Source of the DNA: Kocuria sp.
GTDB taxonomy: Bacteria > Actinomycetota > Actinomycetes > Actinomycetales > Micrococcaceae
Length of the DNA: 64,000 bases
Assembly (NCBI RefSeq): GCF_030530945.1
Contig: NZ_JAUMTZ010000001.1
Coordinates: 414,341-478,340 of the forward strand
Direction of reading: 5' to 3'
A program made the position numbers and the translations under genes. Positions 52,683-60,825 of the stretch are shown here, piece after piece; position 1 is the stretch's first letter, and every line of letters begins with the position of its first letter. A model generated the notes under the pieces. That model worked only from the letters and a program-made list of their open reading frames with translations. It was not told the DNA's origin and ran no database searches.

Positions 52683-53360
52683 ATGTCCCGCTCCACTCAC
52701 CCCGCCCACGACGTCTCAGGTGCTGCCCCCGTGAAACCACTGTCCCGCTCCTCCCGGTCCGCCGCCCGCACCCGCGTGCGCACGGGCGTGGTCGCCGTGG
52801 TGGCGGCACTGGGTCTCGCGCTCACGGGCTGCTCCTCGGGCAGCGACAACCTGGCCCAGCAGGCCAACGCAGGCGGGGACAAGGGGTACGTGGCCGGTGA
52901 CGGCTCCGTGAGCGAGTACGCACCGGACCAGCGCAAGGCCCCGGTGTCCTTCGACGCCGCCATGTACGACGGCAGCACCGTCAGCGCCCAGAGTCTGCGC
53001 GGCAAGCCCGCGGTGCTGAACTTCTGGTACGCGGGGTGCGCGCCCTGCCGTGCCGAGGCCCCGGACCTCAAGGCCCTGCACCAGGAGTACGGTTCCAAGG
53101 TCCAGTTCATGGGGGTGAACCTGCGGGACCAGGAGGCCACCGCGGAGGCGTTCGAGCGCAACTTCTCCATCGACTACCCCTCCGCCACGGACCTCGACGG
53201 CGCCGTGCTGCTGGCCCTCAGCGACTACGTCCCCCCGCAGGCCGTGCCCACCACCCTGGTGCTGGACTCCCAGGGCCGGGTGGCCGCGCGCGTGCTCGGC
53301 AAGGCGGACAAGTCCACCCTGGACGCCCTCATCAAGGACACGGTGGCCGAGTCCGCATGA
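52683..53360 (+). CDS. resA: ResA/TlpA-like thioredoxin lipoprotein
   Basis: The 225-residue protein has a signal sequence with a lipobox (LALTGCSSG, Cys at about 50) and a thioredoxin domain with FWYAGCAPCRAEAP, where CAPC is the redox pair. It reduces apocytochrome c cysteines outside the membrane. The signal is preceded by an unusually long N-terminus; a GTG at 52731 may be the true start. It is the first gene of resA-ccdA-resB-ccsB and overlaps ccdA (ATGA). Confidence 0.92.
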   Translation: MSRSTHPAHDVSGAAPVKPLSRSSRSAARTRVRTGVVAVVAALGLALTGCSSGSDNLAQQANAGGDKGYVAGDGSVSEYAPDQRKAPVSFDAAMYDGSTVSAQSLRGKPAVLNFWYAGCAPCRAEAPDLKALHQEYGSKVQFMGVNLRDQEATAEAFERNFSIDYPSATDLDGAVLLALSDYVPPQAVPTTLVLDSQGRVAARVLGKADKSTLDALIKDTVAESA

Positions 53361-54115
53361 ACGGCAATCCCTTCGCCGAGGTCATCCTCGACGGCTCCCT
53401 GATTGCCGCACTTCCCGTGGCGCTGCTCGCGGGTTTCGTCTCCTTCGCGTCCCCGTGCGTGCTCCCCCTGGTCCCCGGCTACCTGGGCTACATCACCGGG
53501 CTGACCGGCGCGGACCTGCGGGAGCAGAAGCGGGGGCGGATCTTCTGGGGTGTGCTGCTGTTCGTCCTGGGCTTCTCCCTGGTGTTCGTGGTGATGTCCG
53601 TGGTGCTCGCCCAGCTGGGCGCCTTCGCGTGGTTCCTGGGCCAGCGGTGGATCACCGTGGTGCTCGGGCTTCTCGTGGTGCTCATGGGCGTGGTGTTCCT
53701 GGGCGGGTTCTCGTGGTTCCAGCGGGACCGCAAGATCGAGCGCCGGCCACCCCCCGGGCTGTGGGGGGCTCCGGTGCTCGGGATGACCTTCGGGCTGGGC
53801 TGGGCGCCGTGCATCGGTCCCACGTTCGCCGCCGTGCAGGCGCTCGCCTACGTGGACGGGGCCTCCACCGGCAGGGCCGCGCTGCTCACGGTCGCCTACT
53901 GCCTGGGGCTGGGCGTCCCGTTCATCCTCATCGCCCTGGCGCTGCGCCGGGGCGTGGGTGCCATGTCCTTCTTCCGCCGCCACCGCCTCTCGCTGCAGCG
54001 GGTGGGCGGCGCGGTGCTCGTGCTCATCGGCCTGGCCATGGCCACCGGTGTGTGGTCCGCGCTAGTGTCCTGGATCCAGTCCGAATTCGTTACCGATTGG
54101 GTGATGCCGATATGA
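53357..54115 (+). CDS. ccdA: CcdA-type thiol-disulfide electron transporter
   Basis: The 252-residue protein has six membrane segments and two redox cysteines, SFASPCVLPLVPGYLGYI in the first segment and GLGWAPCIGPTFAAV in the fourth, which are the CcdA hallmark. It carries electrons from cytoplasmic thioredoxin to ResA. It overlaps resA (ATGA) and resB (ATGA), so all are one translation unit. Confidence 0.95.
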   Translation: MNGNPFAEVILDGSLIAALPVALLAGFVSFASPCVLPLVPGYLGYITGLTGADLREQKRGRIFWGVLLFVLGFSLVFVVMSVVLAQLGAFAWFLGQRWITVVLGLLVVLMGVVFLGGFSWFQRDRKIERRPPPGLWGAPVLGMTFGLGWAPCIGPTFAAVQALAYVDGASTGRAALLTVAYCLGLGVPFILIALALRRGVGAMSFFRRHRLSLQRVGGAVLVLIGLAMATGVWSALVSWIQSEFVTDWVMPI

Positions 54116-55791
54116 CCAAGGCGCGCACACCGCGCAAGCGGGCGTCACAGCGCTCCGACGTGGAGGTCCCGGCCCTCGGGCCCGTGGGCATGCTGCGCTG
54201 GGCGTGGCGGCAGCTGACCAAGATGTCCACGGCGCTCGTGCTGCTGCTGCTGCTCGCGATCGCCGCGGTTCCCGGCTCGCTCTTCCCGCAGCGCGTGCAG
54301 GACCCGGACGCCGTGACCAGCTACATCAAGGCCAACCCCGCCATGGGCCCCTGGCTGGACCGGCTGCAGCTCTTCGACGTCTACTCCTCCTACTGGTTCT
54401 CGGCGATCTACATCCTGCTGTTCGTCTCGCTCGTGGGCTGCGTGATCCCGCGTGCCTTCCAGCACTACCGGGCGTGGCGCTCCAAGCCGCCGCGCACGCC
54501 CCAGCGGATCTCCCGCCTGCCCCAGTACCGCAAGGTCATGCTGGGCGGGCGCGACGGCGCCGCGGGGCCCACTCCCGCGGAGGCCGTCCAGCAGGCGGCC
54601 GCCGCGCTGAAGAAGCGCGGCTACCGGGTGCAGGTCCAGGACCTGGACACCCCGCAGCCCTCCGTGGCCGCCGAGCGCGGGATGCTGAAGGAAGTGGGCA
54701 ACATCCTCTTCCACGTGGCCCTGCTGGCGGTGCTGATCTCCGTGGCCGTGGGCTCCCTGTTCGGGTACAAGGGCCAGAAGGTGGTGGTGGAGGGGGAGTC
54801 CTTCGTGAACACCCTGGTGGACTACGACTCCTTCACCCCGGGCACCAACTTCAACGCCGACTGGCTCAACCCGTTCTCGGTGCAGCTGAAGTCCTTCCAG
54901 GCCACGTTCAACCGTGACACCTCGGACCCGGAGCACTACGGCCAGCCCACGGACTTCAACGCGGACCTCACCGTGCGGGACTCCCCGGGGGCGGACCCCC
55001 AGGACGTGCACCTGGCGGTGAACAAGCCCCTGAACGTGGACGGCACCAAGGTGTACCTGGTGGGCAACGGCTACGCCCCCGTGATCCGCGTGAAGGACGG
55101 CAACGGCAAGGTGGCCTACGAGGGCCCCGTGGTCACGGTGCCCTCGGACTCCGTCTACACGTCCTCGCTGACCCTCAAGGTCCCGGACGCGAGTCCGGAC
55201 CAGCTGGGCTTCGTGGGCATGCTCCTGCCCACGGCAGTGTCCCAGGACGGGCAGGTGCCCAAGTCCGCGGACCCCGGTCTGAACAACCCCGCGCTGGTGC
55301 TCTCCGCGTTCTCCGGGAACCTGGGACTGGACGACGGCACTCCGCAGAACGTGTACGTGCTGGACACCCAGCACCTCACCGAGCTCAACTCCATGACCTC
55401 CGCGGCGGGTCCCCTGGTGCTCGACGGTCAGCACCGCACGGCGCAGCTGCCGGGCGGCAAGGGCAGCGTGGAGTTCCTGGACGTGAAGCGCTACGTGGGT
55501 CTGGACATCCACAGCGACCCCGGTCGGATCCCCGCGTTCGTCTCCTTCCTGGTGGCGTTCGCCGGGCTGATCATGAGCCTTTTCATCGCCCGGCGCCGGG
55601 CGTGGGTGCGGGCCGTGGAGGCCGAGGACGCCCACGGGGTCCGGTGTACTGTTCTGGAGTACGGACTGCTGGCGCGTGGCGAGGACCACCGCCTGGGCGC
55701 GGAGGCGGAGAAACTGACCGGTCTGTGGACGTCGTTGTGGGAGGACCGCGGTGTGCGGGAGTACCACCTGAATTCGTCGGATGAGGCGTGA
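54112..55791 (+). CDS. resB: ResB/Ccs1 cytochrome c biogenesis protein
   Basis: The 559-residue protein has three N-terminal membrane segments (around residues 40-60, 95-115 and 195-215), a large extracytoplasmic domain, and a last membrane segment (FVSFLVAFAGLIMSLFIARR). SLFPQRVQDPDAV and ISRLPQYRKVML are family signatures, as is the heme-site His region of Ccs1 (LFHVALLAVLISVAVGSLFG). With CcsB it delivers heme to apocytochrome c. ATG at 54112 overlaps ccdA. The stop is 4 bases before ccsB. Confidence 0.95.
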   Translation: MTKARTPRKRASQRSDVEVPALGPVGMLRWAWRQLTKMSTALVLLLLLAIAAVPGSLFPQRVQDPDAVTSYIKANPAMGPWLDRLQLFDVYSSYWFSAIYILLFVSLVGCVIPRAFQHYRAWRSKPPRTPQRISRLPQYRKVMLGGRDGAAGPTPAEAVQQAAAALKKRGYRVQVQDLDTPQPSVAAERGMLKEVGNILFHVALLAVLISVAVGSLFGYKGQKVVVEGESFVNTLVDYDSFTPGTNFNADWLNPFSVQLKSFQATFNRDTSDPEHYGQPTDFNADLTVRDSPGADPQDVHLAVNKPLNVDGTKVYLVGNGYAPVIRVKDGNGKVAYEGPVVTVPSDSVYTSSLTLKVPDASPDQLGFVGMLLPTAVSQDGQVPKSADPGLNNPALVLSAFSGNLGLDDGTPQNVYVLDTQHLTELNSMTSAAGPLVLDGQHRTAQLPGGKGSVEFLDVKRYVGLDIHSDPGRIPAFVSFLVAFAGLIMSLFIARRRAWVRAVEAEDAHGVRCTVLEYGLLARGEDHRLGAEAEKLTGLWTSLWEDRGVREYHLNSSDEA

Positions 55792-55795
55792 GGCA

Positions 55796-56950
55796 ATGGG
55801 CAGCGAAATCAATGTGACCTTGGGCAACTGGAGCGAGTGGTTCATGCTCCTGGCCGCCATGACCTACCTGGTGGTGTTCGTGGCGTTCGTGTGGGACATG
55901 GCCTCGCACTCCAAGACCCTGGGCCAGGCCGAGCGGGCGCGTGCGCAGCGCGAGGCCACCCGGAAGGACTCGGACAGGGAACTGGTGGGAGCGGGTGCCG
56001 CGGCGGCGCGCACCTCGGGCTCCGCCACCGCGTCCTCCGTCCCGGCGGCTCCGGTTTCCTCCCAGGGGGCCACCGCCGCCGGCCGCGGCAGTGCCCCCGC
56101 CGACGCCGTCCCCGGCGAGTTCCGCACCTCCGCGGACAACACCACCAGGGGTGCGGGCGAGTTCGAGGCCCTGAACTACCGGCGCAACAGCCGCCGCCCC
56201 GCGGCCCGTGTGGCCGTGACCCTCATGGTCATCGCGTTCCTGCTGCACGCCTTCGCCGTGGTCTCCCGCGGCATCGCCGCGGACCGTGTGCCGTGGGCCA
56301 ACATGTACGAGTTCTGCAGCACGGGTGCGCTCGTGGTGGCGGGTGTCTACCTGGTCACCCTGGTCTTCAAGGACCTGCGCTTCGTGGGCCCCATGGTCTC
56401 CGGCCTGGTGCTCATCATGCTGTGCCTGGCCACCATCGCGTTCCCCACCCCGGTGTCCCCGCTGCAGCCCGCCCTGCAGTCCTACTGGCTGCTCATCCAC
56501 GTGTCCATCGCCGTGGCGGCCTCCGGGGTCTTCACCATCACCTTCGCCATGGCCGTCCTGCAGCTGCTGCAGTCCCGCCGGGAGAAGAAGCTCGCCGCGG
56601 GTGAGGAGTCCCGGATGGGCTTCCTGCGCGCCGTCCCCACCTCCGTGACCCTCGAGAACTTCGCGTTCCGCCTGAACTCGGTGGGCTTCGTGTTCTGGAC
56701 CTTCACCCTGGCCGCCGGTGCCATCTGGGCGGACCAGGCCTGGGGCCGCTTCTGGGGCTGGGACACCAAGGAGGTCTGGACCTTCGTGGTGTGGACCGTG
56801 TACGCCGCCTACATGCACGCCCGCGTGACCCGCGGCTGGAACGGCAACCGTTCCGCGTGGCTCTCGATCGCAGGCTACATGTGCGTGGTCTTCAACTTTG
56901 CCGTGGTCAACACGCTGTTCCCGGGTCTGCACTCCTACTCGGGTCTGTGA
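55796..56950 (+). CDS. ccsB: CcsB/CcsA-type cytochrome c synthase
   Basis: The 384-residue protein has eight membrane segments and the WWD domain (WGRFWGWDTKEVWTFVVW), which binds heme. The conserved His before and after it are in LLIHVSIAVAASG and YAAYMHARVTRG. A stretch of about 80 residues, rich in Ala and Ser, is inserted between the first and second segments (residues about 45-125); this is longer than in most relatives. I chose ATG at 55796 rather than an in-frame ATG at 55781. It ends the res operon. Confidence 0.95.
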   Translation: MGSEINVTLGNWSEWFMLLAAMTYLVVFVAFVWDMASHSKTLGQAERARAQREATRKDSDRELVGAGAAAARTSGSATASSVPAAPVSSQGATAAGRGSAPADAVPGEFRTSADNTTRGAGEFEALNYRRNSRRPAARVAVTLMVIAFLLHAFAVVSRGIAADRVPWANMYEFCSTGALVVAGVYLVTLVFKDLRFVGPMVSGLVLIMLCLATIAFPTPVSPLQPALQSYWLLIHVSIAVAASGVFTITFAMAVLQLLQSRREKKLAAGEESRMGFLRAVPTSVTLENFAFRLNSVGFVFWTFTLAAGAIWADQAWGRFWGWDTKEVWTFVVWTVYAAYMHARVTRGWNGNRSAWLSIAGYMCVVFNFAVVNTLFPGLHSYSGL

Positions 56951-56990
56951 GCGGCTGACCGCGCCGCGCCGCGCCGCGCACCGCACCCGA

Positions 56991-57025
56991 CGACGCCCGC
57001 CTCCCGTTCGGGGAGGCGGGCGTCG
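56991..57025 (+). terminator. Bidirectional hairpin after ccsB
   Basis: CGACGCCCGCCTCCC and GGGAGGCGGGCGTCG form a perfect 15-bp stem with a 5-base loop in the gap between convergent genes. It serves ccsB and the minus-strand PLDc_N gene. Just before it are three GCGCC repeats (56961-56975). Confidence 0.8.
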
Positions 57026-57037
57026 CGCATGCCGGCT

Positions 57038-57463
57038 CTACTTCTGGGTGCCGGTGTCCGGGCCGGGTTCGTCGTTGCGGGGATCCGAGGGGTCCAGGGG
57101 CTCGTCGGCCTCCGAGCGGGCTCCCGGGGCGCGTCCGGTGCGCTTGAGCTCGTTCTCCCACTCCTGCAGCGTGCGCTCCCGCTCCTGCTGCCGGCGGCGC
57201 TGCTCCAGGTTGCGCAGGAATTGCGGGTCGTCGTCCGGGCCACGGCCGCGCTCCGGCTCGCGGGCGGCGTCGTTGCGGGGGCGGCCGAAGAAGAGCCACA
57301 GCAGGGCCCCGACCACGGGGAGCAGGAGGATGACGAGCAGCCAGGCGCCCTTGGGCAGCGCGCGCACCGCGTACCGCTGCGACTGCGCGCACTCGATGAG
57401 TGCGTAGATGACGACGCCCACAGCGAGCGCTCCGGCACCGATGATCATGATCGCTCTGCCCAT
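57038..57463 (-). CDS. PLDc_N-domain small membrane protein
   Basis: The 141-residue protein has two membrane segments (residues about 3-20 and 35-55) with RALPKGAWLLVILLLPVVGALLWLFFGR between them, the PLDc_N signature. There is no phospholipase domain. A charged coiled-coil-like region follows (RNLEQRRRQQERERTLQEWE), with an acidic tail. Actinobacterial proteins of this kind are usually found near menaquinone genes, but their function is unknown. ATG at 57463 has AGGA 8 bases upstream; an ATG at 57472 is also possible. Confidence 0.8.
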   Translation of the reverse strand: MGRAIMIIGAGALAVGVVIYALIECAQSQRYAVRALPKGAWLLVILLLPVVGALLWLFFGRPRNDAAREPERGRGPDDDPQFLRNLEQRRRQQERERTLQEWENELKRTGRAPGARSEADEPLDPSDPRNDEPGPDTGTQK

Positions 57464-57546
57464 GCGGATCATCCTAGGGGAGGCTCACGGAGCGCCGCCG
57501 GTCGTGGCGGGCGGCGGGTGCCCGGCGGACGCCCAGCCCCGGCGCC

Positions 57547-57552
57547 TAGACT
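57547..57552 (+). promoter_or_regulatory. -10 element for a leaderless DUF4229 transcript
   Basis: TAGACT ends 6 bases before the GTG at 57559, without Shine-Dalgarno. It is divergent from the PLDc_N gene. Confidence 0.45.
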
Positions 57553-57558
57553 GGGGCC

Positions 57559-57837
57559 GTGAACTTCGTGAAGTATTCCCTGCTGCGCCTGGGCATCCTG
57601 GTGGTGCTGTTCCTGCTGTTCATGCTGGTGGGCCTGGGGCTCGTGTTCTCCGGGATCGCCGCCGTGATCGCGGCGTTCGCCATCTGCTACATCTTCTTCC
57701 CCAGGCTGCACTACGCCGCGGGGCAGGACTTCCACCGCTTCATCTCCCGCACCCCCAAGCCCGCGAACCGCGTGGCGCTGGAGGACCAGGAGATCGAGGA
57801 CTCGTACACGGACTCCGAGGCCCGCAAGGACATCTGA
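57559..57837 (+). CDS. DUF4229 small membrane protein
   Basis: The 92-residue protein has two membrane segments (LLRLGILVVLFLLFMLVG and VFSGIAAVIAAFAICYIF) and a short cytoplasmic tail with acidic residues (EDQEIEDSYTDSEARK). This is the DUF4229 family, of unknown function and characteristically next to menA in actinobacteria. GTG at 57559 is supported by the TANNNT spacing. It is convergent with menA, 24 bases away. Confidence 0.85.
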   Translation: MNFVKYSLLRLGILVVLFLLFMLVGLGLVFSGIAAVIAAFAICYIFFPRLHYAAGQDFHRFISRTPKPANRVALEDQEIEDSYTDSEARKDI

Positions 57838-57861
57838 GCCCGCGGGCGGCCCGGGGGCGGG

Positions 57862-58746
57862 TCAGCCCACGTACTGGTAGACCGCCACGGCCACCGCGTA
57901 GAGCACGGTAACGCCCAGGCTGACGAACCCGCACTGCTTCAGCACGGGGATCAGCTCGCGGCGGTCGGTGGCGCGCAGCACCGTGGCGGCGGCGGCGAAC
58001 GCCGTGGGGCTCATGGCGTAGACCAGCAGCACCCACGGGTTGTGGGGGACCAGCAGCAGCGGCAGGAGCATCCCCACGAACATCTCGGCGCTGAAGGTGA
58101 GGCGGGCCCTGGGATCGCCGAGCCGGACCGCCAGGGTCTTCTTGCCCACCTCCCGGTCACCGGGGATGTCCCGCACGTTGTTGGCCATGAGCAGCGCGCA
58201 CGCGAACAGTCCCGTGGAGAACGCCATGATCCAGGCGCCGGCGTTCAGCCGCCCCGCCTGGGTGATGGTGGTGCCCAGGGTGGCCACGAGTCCGAAGAAC
58301 ACGAAGACGAACACGTCCCCCAGGCCCATGTACCCGTACGGCTTCTTCCCACCGGTGTATCCCCACGCGGCCGCGATGGCGAGGATCCCCACCAGGCCCA
58401 GCCACCACTGGTGGGAGAGCGCCACCAGCGCGGCCCCGGACACGGCCGCGATCCCGAAGCACGCGAACGCGGCGGTCTTCACCTCGCGCGGCGCGGCGGC
58501 ACCGGAGCCGGTCAGCCGGAGGGGCCCCACGCGCTGGTCGTCCGTGCCGCGCACGCCGTCCGAGTAGTCGTTGGCGTAGTTCACGCCGATCTGCAGGAAC
58601 AGGGCCACCAGCAGCGCGAGCACTGCGGGCAGCGCGTGGGCCGCGTGCATCGCCTGCGCGGCGGCCGTCCCGGCGATCACGGGTGCGGCGGCCATGGGCA
58701 GCGTGCGCAGGCGCGCTCCCTCGACCCACTGAGCTGGTGTGGCCAC
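57862..58746 (-). CDS. menA: 1,4-dihydroxy-2-naphthoate polyprenyltransferase
   Basis: The 294-residue UbiA-family membrane protein has the two Asp-rich motifs, NYANDYSDGVRGTDD and DIPGDREVGKKTLAVRLGD, on cytoplasmic loops, plus about nine membrane segments. It attaches the isoprenoid chain to dihydroxynaphthoate in menaquinone synthesis. GTG at 58746 follows GAAAGG. It is on the same strand as menE and menB, with a small RNA-ligase-like gene between. Confidence 0.96.
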   Translation of the reverse strand: MATPAQWVEGARLRTLPMAAAPVIAGTAAAQAMHAAHALPAVLALLVALFLQIGVNYANDYSDGVRGTDDQRVGPLRLTGSGAAAPREVKTAAFACFGIAAVSGAALVALSHQWWLGLVGILAIAAAWGYTGGKKPYGYMGLGDVFVFVFFGLVATLGTTITQAGRLNAGAWIMAFSTGLFACALLMANNVRDIPGDREVGKKTLAVRLGDPRARLTFSAEMFVGMLLPLLLVPHNPWVLLVYAMSPTAFAAAATVLRATDRRELIPVLKQCGFVSLGVTVLYAVAVAVYQYVG

Positions 58747-58831
58747 GGTGCGACCTTTCGTGGAGTGGACGGTGGATTCGCCTCATTCTTTCATGCGCTG
58801 TGCACCCGCACACACCACGGCCCGACCCCGC

Positions 58832-59344
58832 TCAGCCCACCTCCACAGTGGTCTCCCGCCGGTCCGGGTCCCAGCGCCGCAGGGCGGTGAGCCGCAGCGC
58901 GGCGGGCGGGGCGACGTCGCCCAGCACCTCCAGCGCGCGGGCCACCCCGGCGGCGTCCAGGCGCTTGGCCAGGGTCACGTGGGGCACCCACGGGCGCCGG
59001 GGGCGGGAGTCCTGTGCGCACAGGGCCCCAAGCTCCTCGACGGCCGAGAGCAGGGCGGAGGGCACCGCGAGGGAGTCGGCCAGCACGAACGGCCCCGACC
59101 CCAGGACCGTGAGGCCCGTGACCGGCAGCTCGCACGGCAGGATGCCGGTGAACAGCTCGCGGGCACGGTCCAGCGCGGGTTCGGGGAGGTTCGCGGCGGC
59201 CACGACGGTCAGGTGCGGCGCGTTGGAGGATCCCCGGTGGCCCGCCAGGCTGGGCAGCCCGGCGGCGTGCAGGGCGTCCCAGCGGTCGCGGATCCACCGG
59301 TCGTGCTCGGGGGTGAGCACCAGGTCCAGGGAGTGGGCGGGCAC
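58832..59344 (-). CDS. 2'-5' RNA ligase (LigT/2H phosphoesterase) family protein
   Basis: The 170-residue protein has two HxT/S motifs, APHLTVVAAA and VPHVTLAKR, 75 residues apart, the catalytic pair of the 2H phosphoesterase superfamily. Such proteins handle 2',3'-cyclic phosphates or 2'-5' linkages in RNA. The actual substrate here is unknown. ATG at 59344. It lies between menA and menE; the spacer before menE (59345-59461) contains a nonamer copy. Confidence 0.85.
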   Translation of the reverse strand: MPAHSLDLVLTPEHDRWIRDRWDALHAAGLPSLAGHRGSSNAPHLTVVAAANLPEPALDRARELFTGILPCELPVTGLTVLGSGPFVLADSLAVPSALLSAVEELGALCAQDSRPRRPWVPHVTLAKRLDAAGVARALEVLGDVAPPAALRLTALRRWDPDRRETTVEVG

Positions 59345-59461
59345 GGATCCTCCGGGAGGGTCGGCGGGCGGCGTCGTCCCCGGGCGGTGGAGACGGCGGG
59401 ATGGACGGCAGGGCGGACACGACGATCCGCTGGGCGGAGGACGCGGTGGGCAGTAAGGGGG

Positions 59462-60817
59462 CTAGGCGGGCGGCATGGTGGATGACGGGGTGGAGACGGC
59501 GCCGGGTGCGGTGCCGGGAAGCGCGGTGAACAGTGCGGCGGCCGCCCTGCGGTCCGGCTTGCCCGTGGCCAGCTGGGGGAGGGCAGAGACGTGACGCCAC
59601 AGCTTGGGGACGGCGGGCGCACCCAGGCGGTCGCGGACGGCTCCGGCGAGTTCCCGCTCCAGGGCCTCCCGGTCCAGATCCTCCGGACCCGCGGGGCCTG
59701 TGCCCGGCGCGGACCGGACGGACAGCACCGCGGCCACCGTGTGGCCCCACTCCGGGTGGGGCACCGCGACCACGAGCGCCTGCCGGACCCGCTCGTCCGC
59801 CAGCAGCACGGAGGTCACCATCCCCGCGGAGACCTTCACGCCCCCGGTGTTGATCACGTCGTCCGTGCGGCCCGCGACCGTGAGGGTGCCGTCCTCGGCC
59901 AGGCGGCCGAGGTCGTCGGTGCGGTACCAGCGCCGGCCGTCCACCACCCGGAAGTGGGAGGCGGTCTGCGCGGGATCGTCCAGGTAGCCCGCGGCCACCA
60001 CGTCCCCGCCCAGCCAGATCCGGCCTTCGGCGCAGCCACCCGTGCCCTCGTCGGGCAGCACGCGCACGGTCACGGTGTCCAGGGGGGTGCCGCCGTACAC
60101 GCAGCCCCCGCAGGTCTCGGACATCCCGTAGGTGCGGACCACCCGCACCCCCGCGTCCGCGGCGCGCGCGGCGAGGTCCGGTGACAGCGCAGAGCCGCCC
60201 ACCAGCACGGAGTCGAAGCGCGCGAGCGCGGCCACCGCGCGGGGGTCCGGGAGGCCGTCGTGCGGGTCCAGGATCCGCTGCAGCTGCGTGGGGACCACGG
60301 AGACGTGGCGCACCGGGTGGCTCATGCGCTCGGCGGCGTCCGCGAAGGCCTCCGGGGTGAAGTGCTCTGCCGTCATCACCACGGGCTCGGTGCCGGCGAG
60401 CACCGACCGCGCCAGCACCTGCACCCCCGCCACGTAGTGGGCGGGCAGGCACAGCAGCCACTGGCCGGGACCTGCCGTGGCGCGCTCGGTGGCCCGGCCC
60501 GAGGCGGTGAGCGCCTCCGTGGTCAGGACCGTCTTCTTGGGGCGACCCGTGGAGCCGGACGTGGCCACGACCACCGCGGGCCCCGGCCGGGACAGCGCCG
60601 CGCGCAGCCGAGGGAGCAGCGCCGCGGGACCACCGGCGACGGGTCCGTCCAGGAGCACGACGTCGCCCGGCAGCTCCGCCTTCAGGGGCGCCGGGAGCGG
60701 GTGGCCGGGGAGGGTGTCCCCGCCCGGTGCGGTGGTGAGGGGTGGCGCGGGACGGGCCGCGGCGTCGTCGTCCTTGTGGGATGCGGGGGAGCGGTCGGGA
60801 TCGGAGGGGGTGCTCAC
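59462..60817 (-). CDS. menE: o-succinylbenzoate-CoA ligase
   Basis: The 451-residue AMP-forming acyl-CoA ligase has AVVVATSGSTGRPKKTVLT (P-loop), RTYGMSETCGGCVYGGTP, YRTDDLGRLAEDGTLTVAGR and a C-terminal PQLATGKPDRRAA lysine region. With MenB downstream in the pathway and menA nearby it is MenE, which activates o-succinylbenzoate. It starts with GTG at 60817. The first about 40 residues are Asp/Pro/Ala-rich and may be dispensable; a nonamer copy lies in them at 60761. The gene follows menB after 8 bases. Confidence 0.9.
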   Translation of the reverse strand: MSTPSDPDRSPASHKDDDAAARPAPPLTTAPGGDTLPGHPLPAPLKAELPGDVVLLDGPVAGGPAALLPRLRAALSRPGPAVVVATSGSTGRPKKTVLTTEALTASGRATERATAGPGQWLLCLPAHYVAGVQVLARSVLAGTEPVVMTAEHFTPEAFADAAERMSHPVRHVSVVPTQLQRILDPHDGLPDPRAVAALARFDSVLVGGSALSPDLAARAADAGVRVVRTYGMSETCGGCVYGGTPLDTVTVRVLPDEGTGGCAEGRIWLGGDVVAAGYLDDPAQTASHFRVVDGRRWYRTDDLGRLAEDGTLTVAGRTDDVINTGGVKVSAGMVTSVLLADERVRQALVVAVPHPEWGHTVAAVLSVRSAPGTGPAGPEDLDREALERELAGAVRDRLGAPAVPKLWRHVSALPQLATGKPDRRAAAALFTALPGTAPGAVSTPSSTMPPA

Positions 60818-60825
60818 GCGGCGGC

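Noticed and set aside
56961..56975. GCGCC repeat as a mobile element or CRISPR
   Set aside because: It is only three 5-base units, a simple-sequence run. I saw no CRISPR-like repeats of 23 bases or more anywhere in the window.
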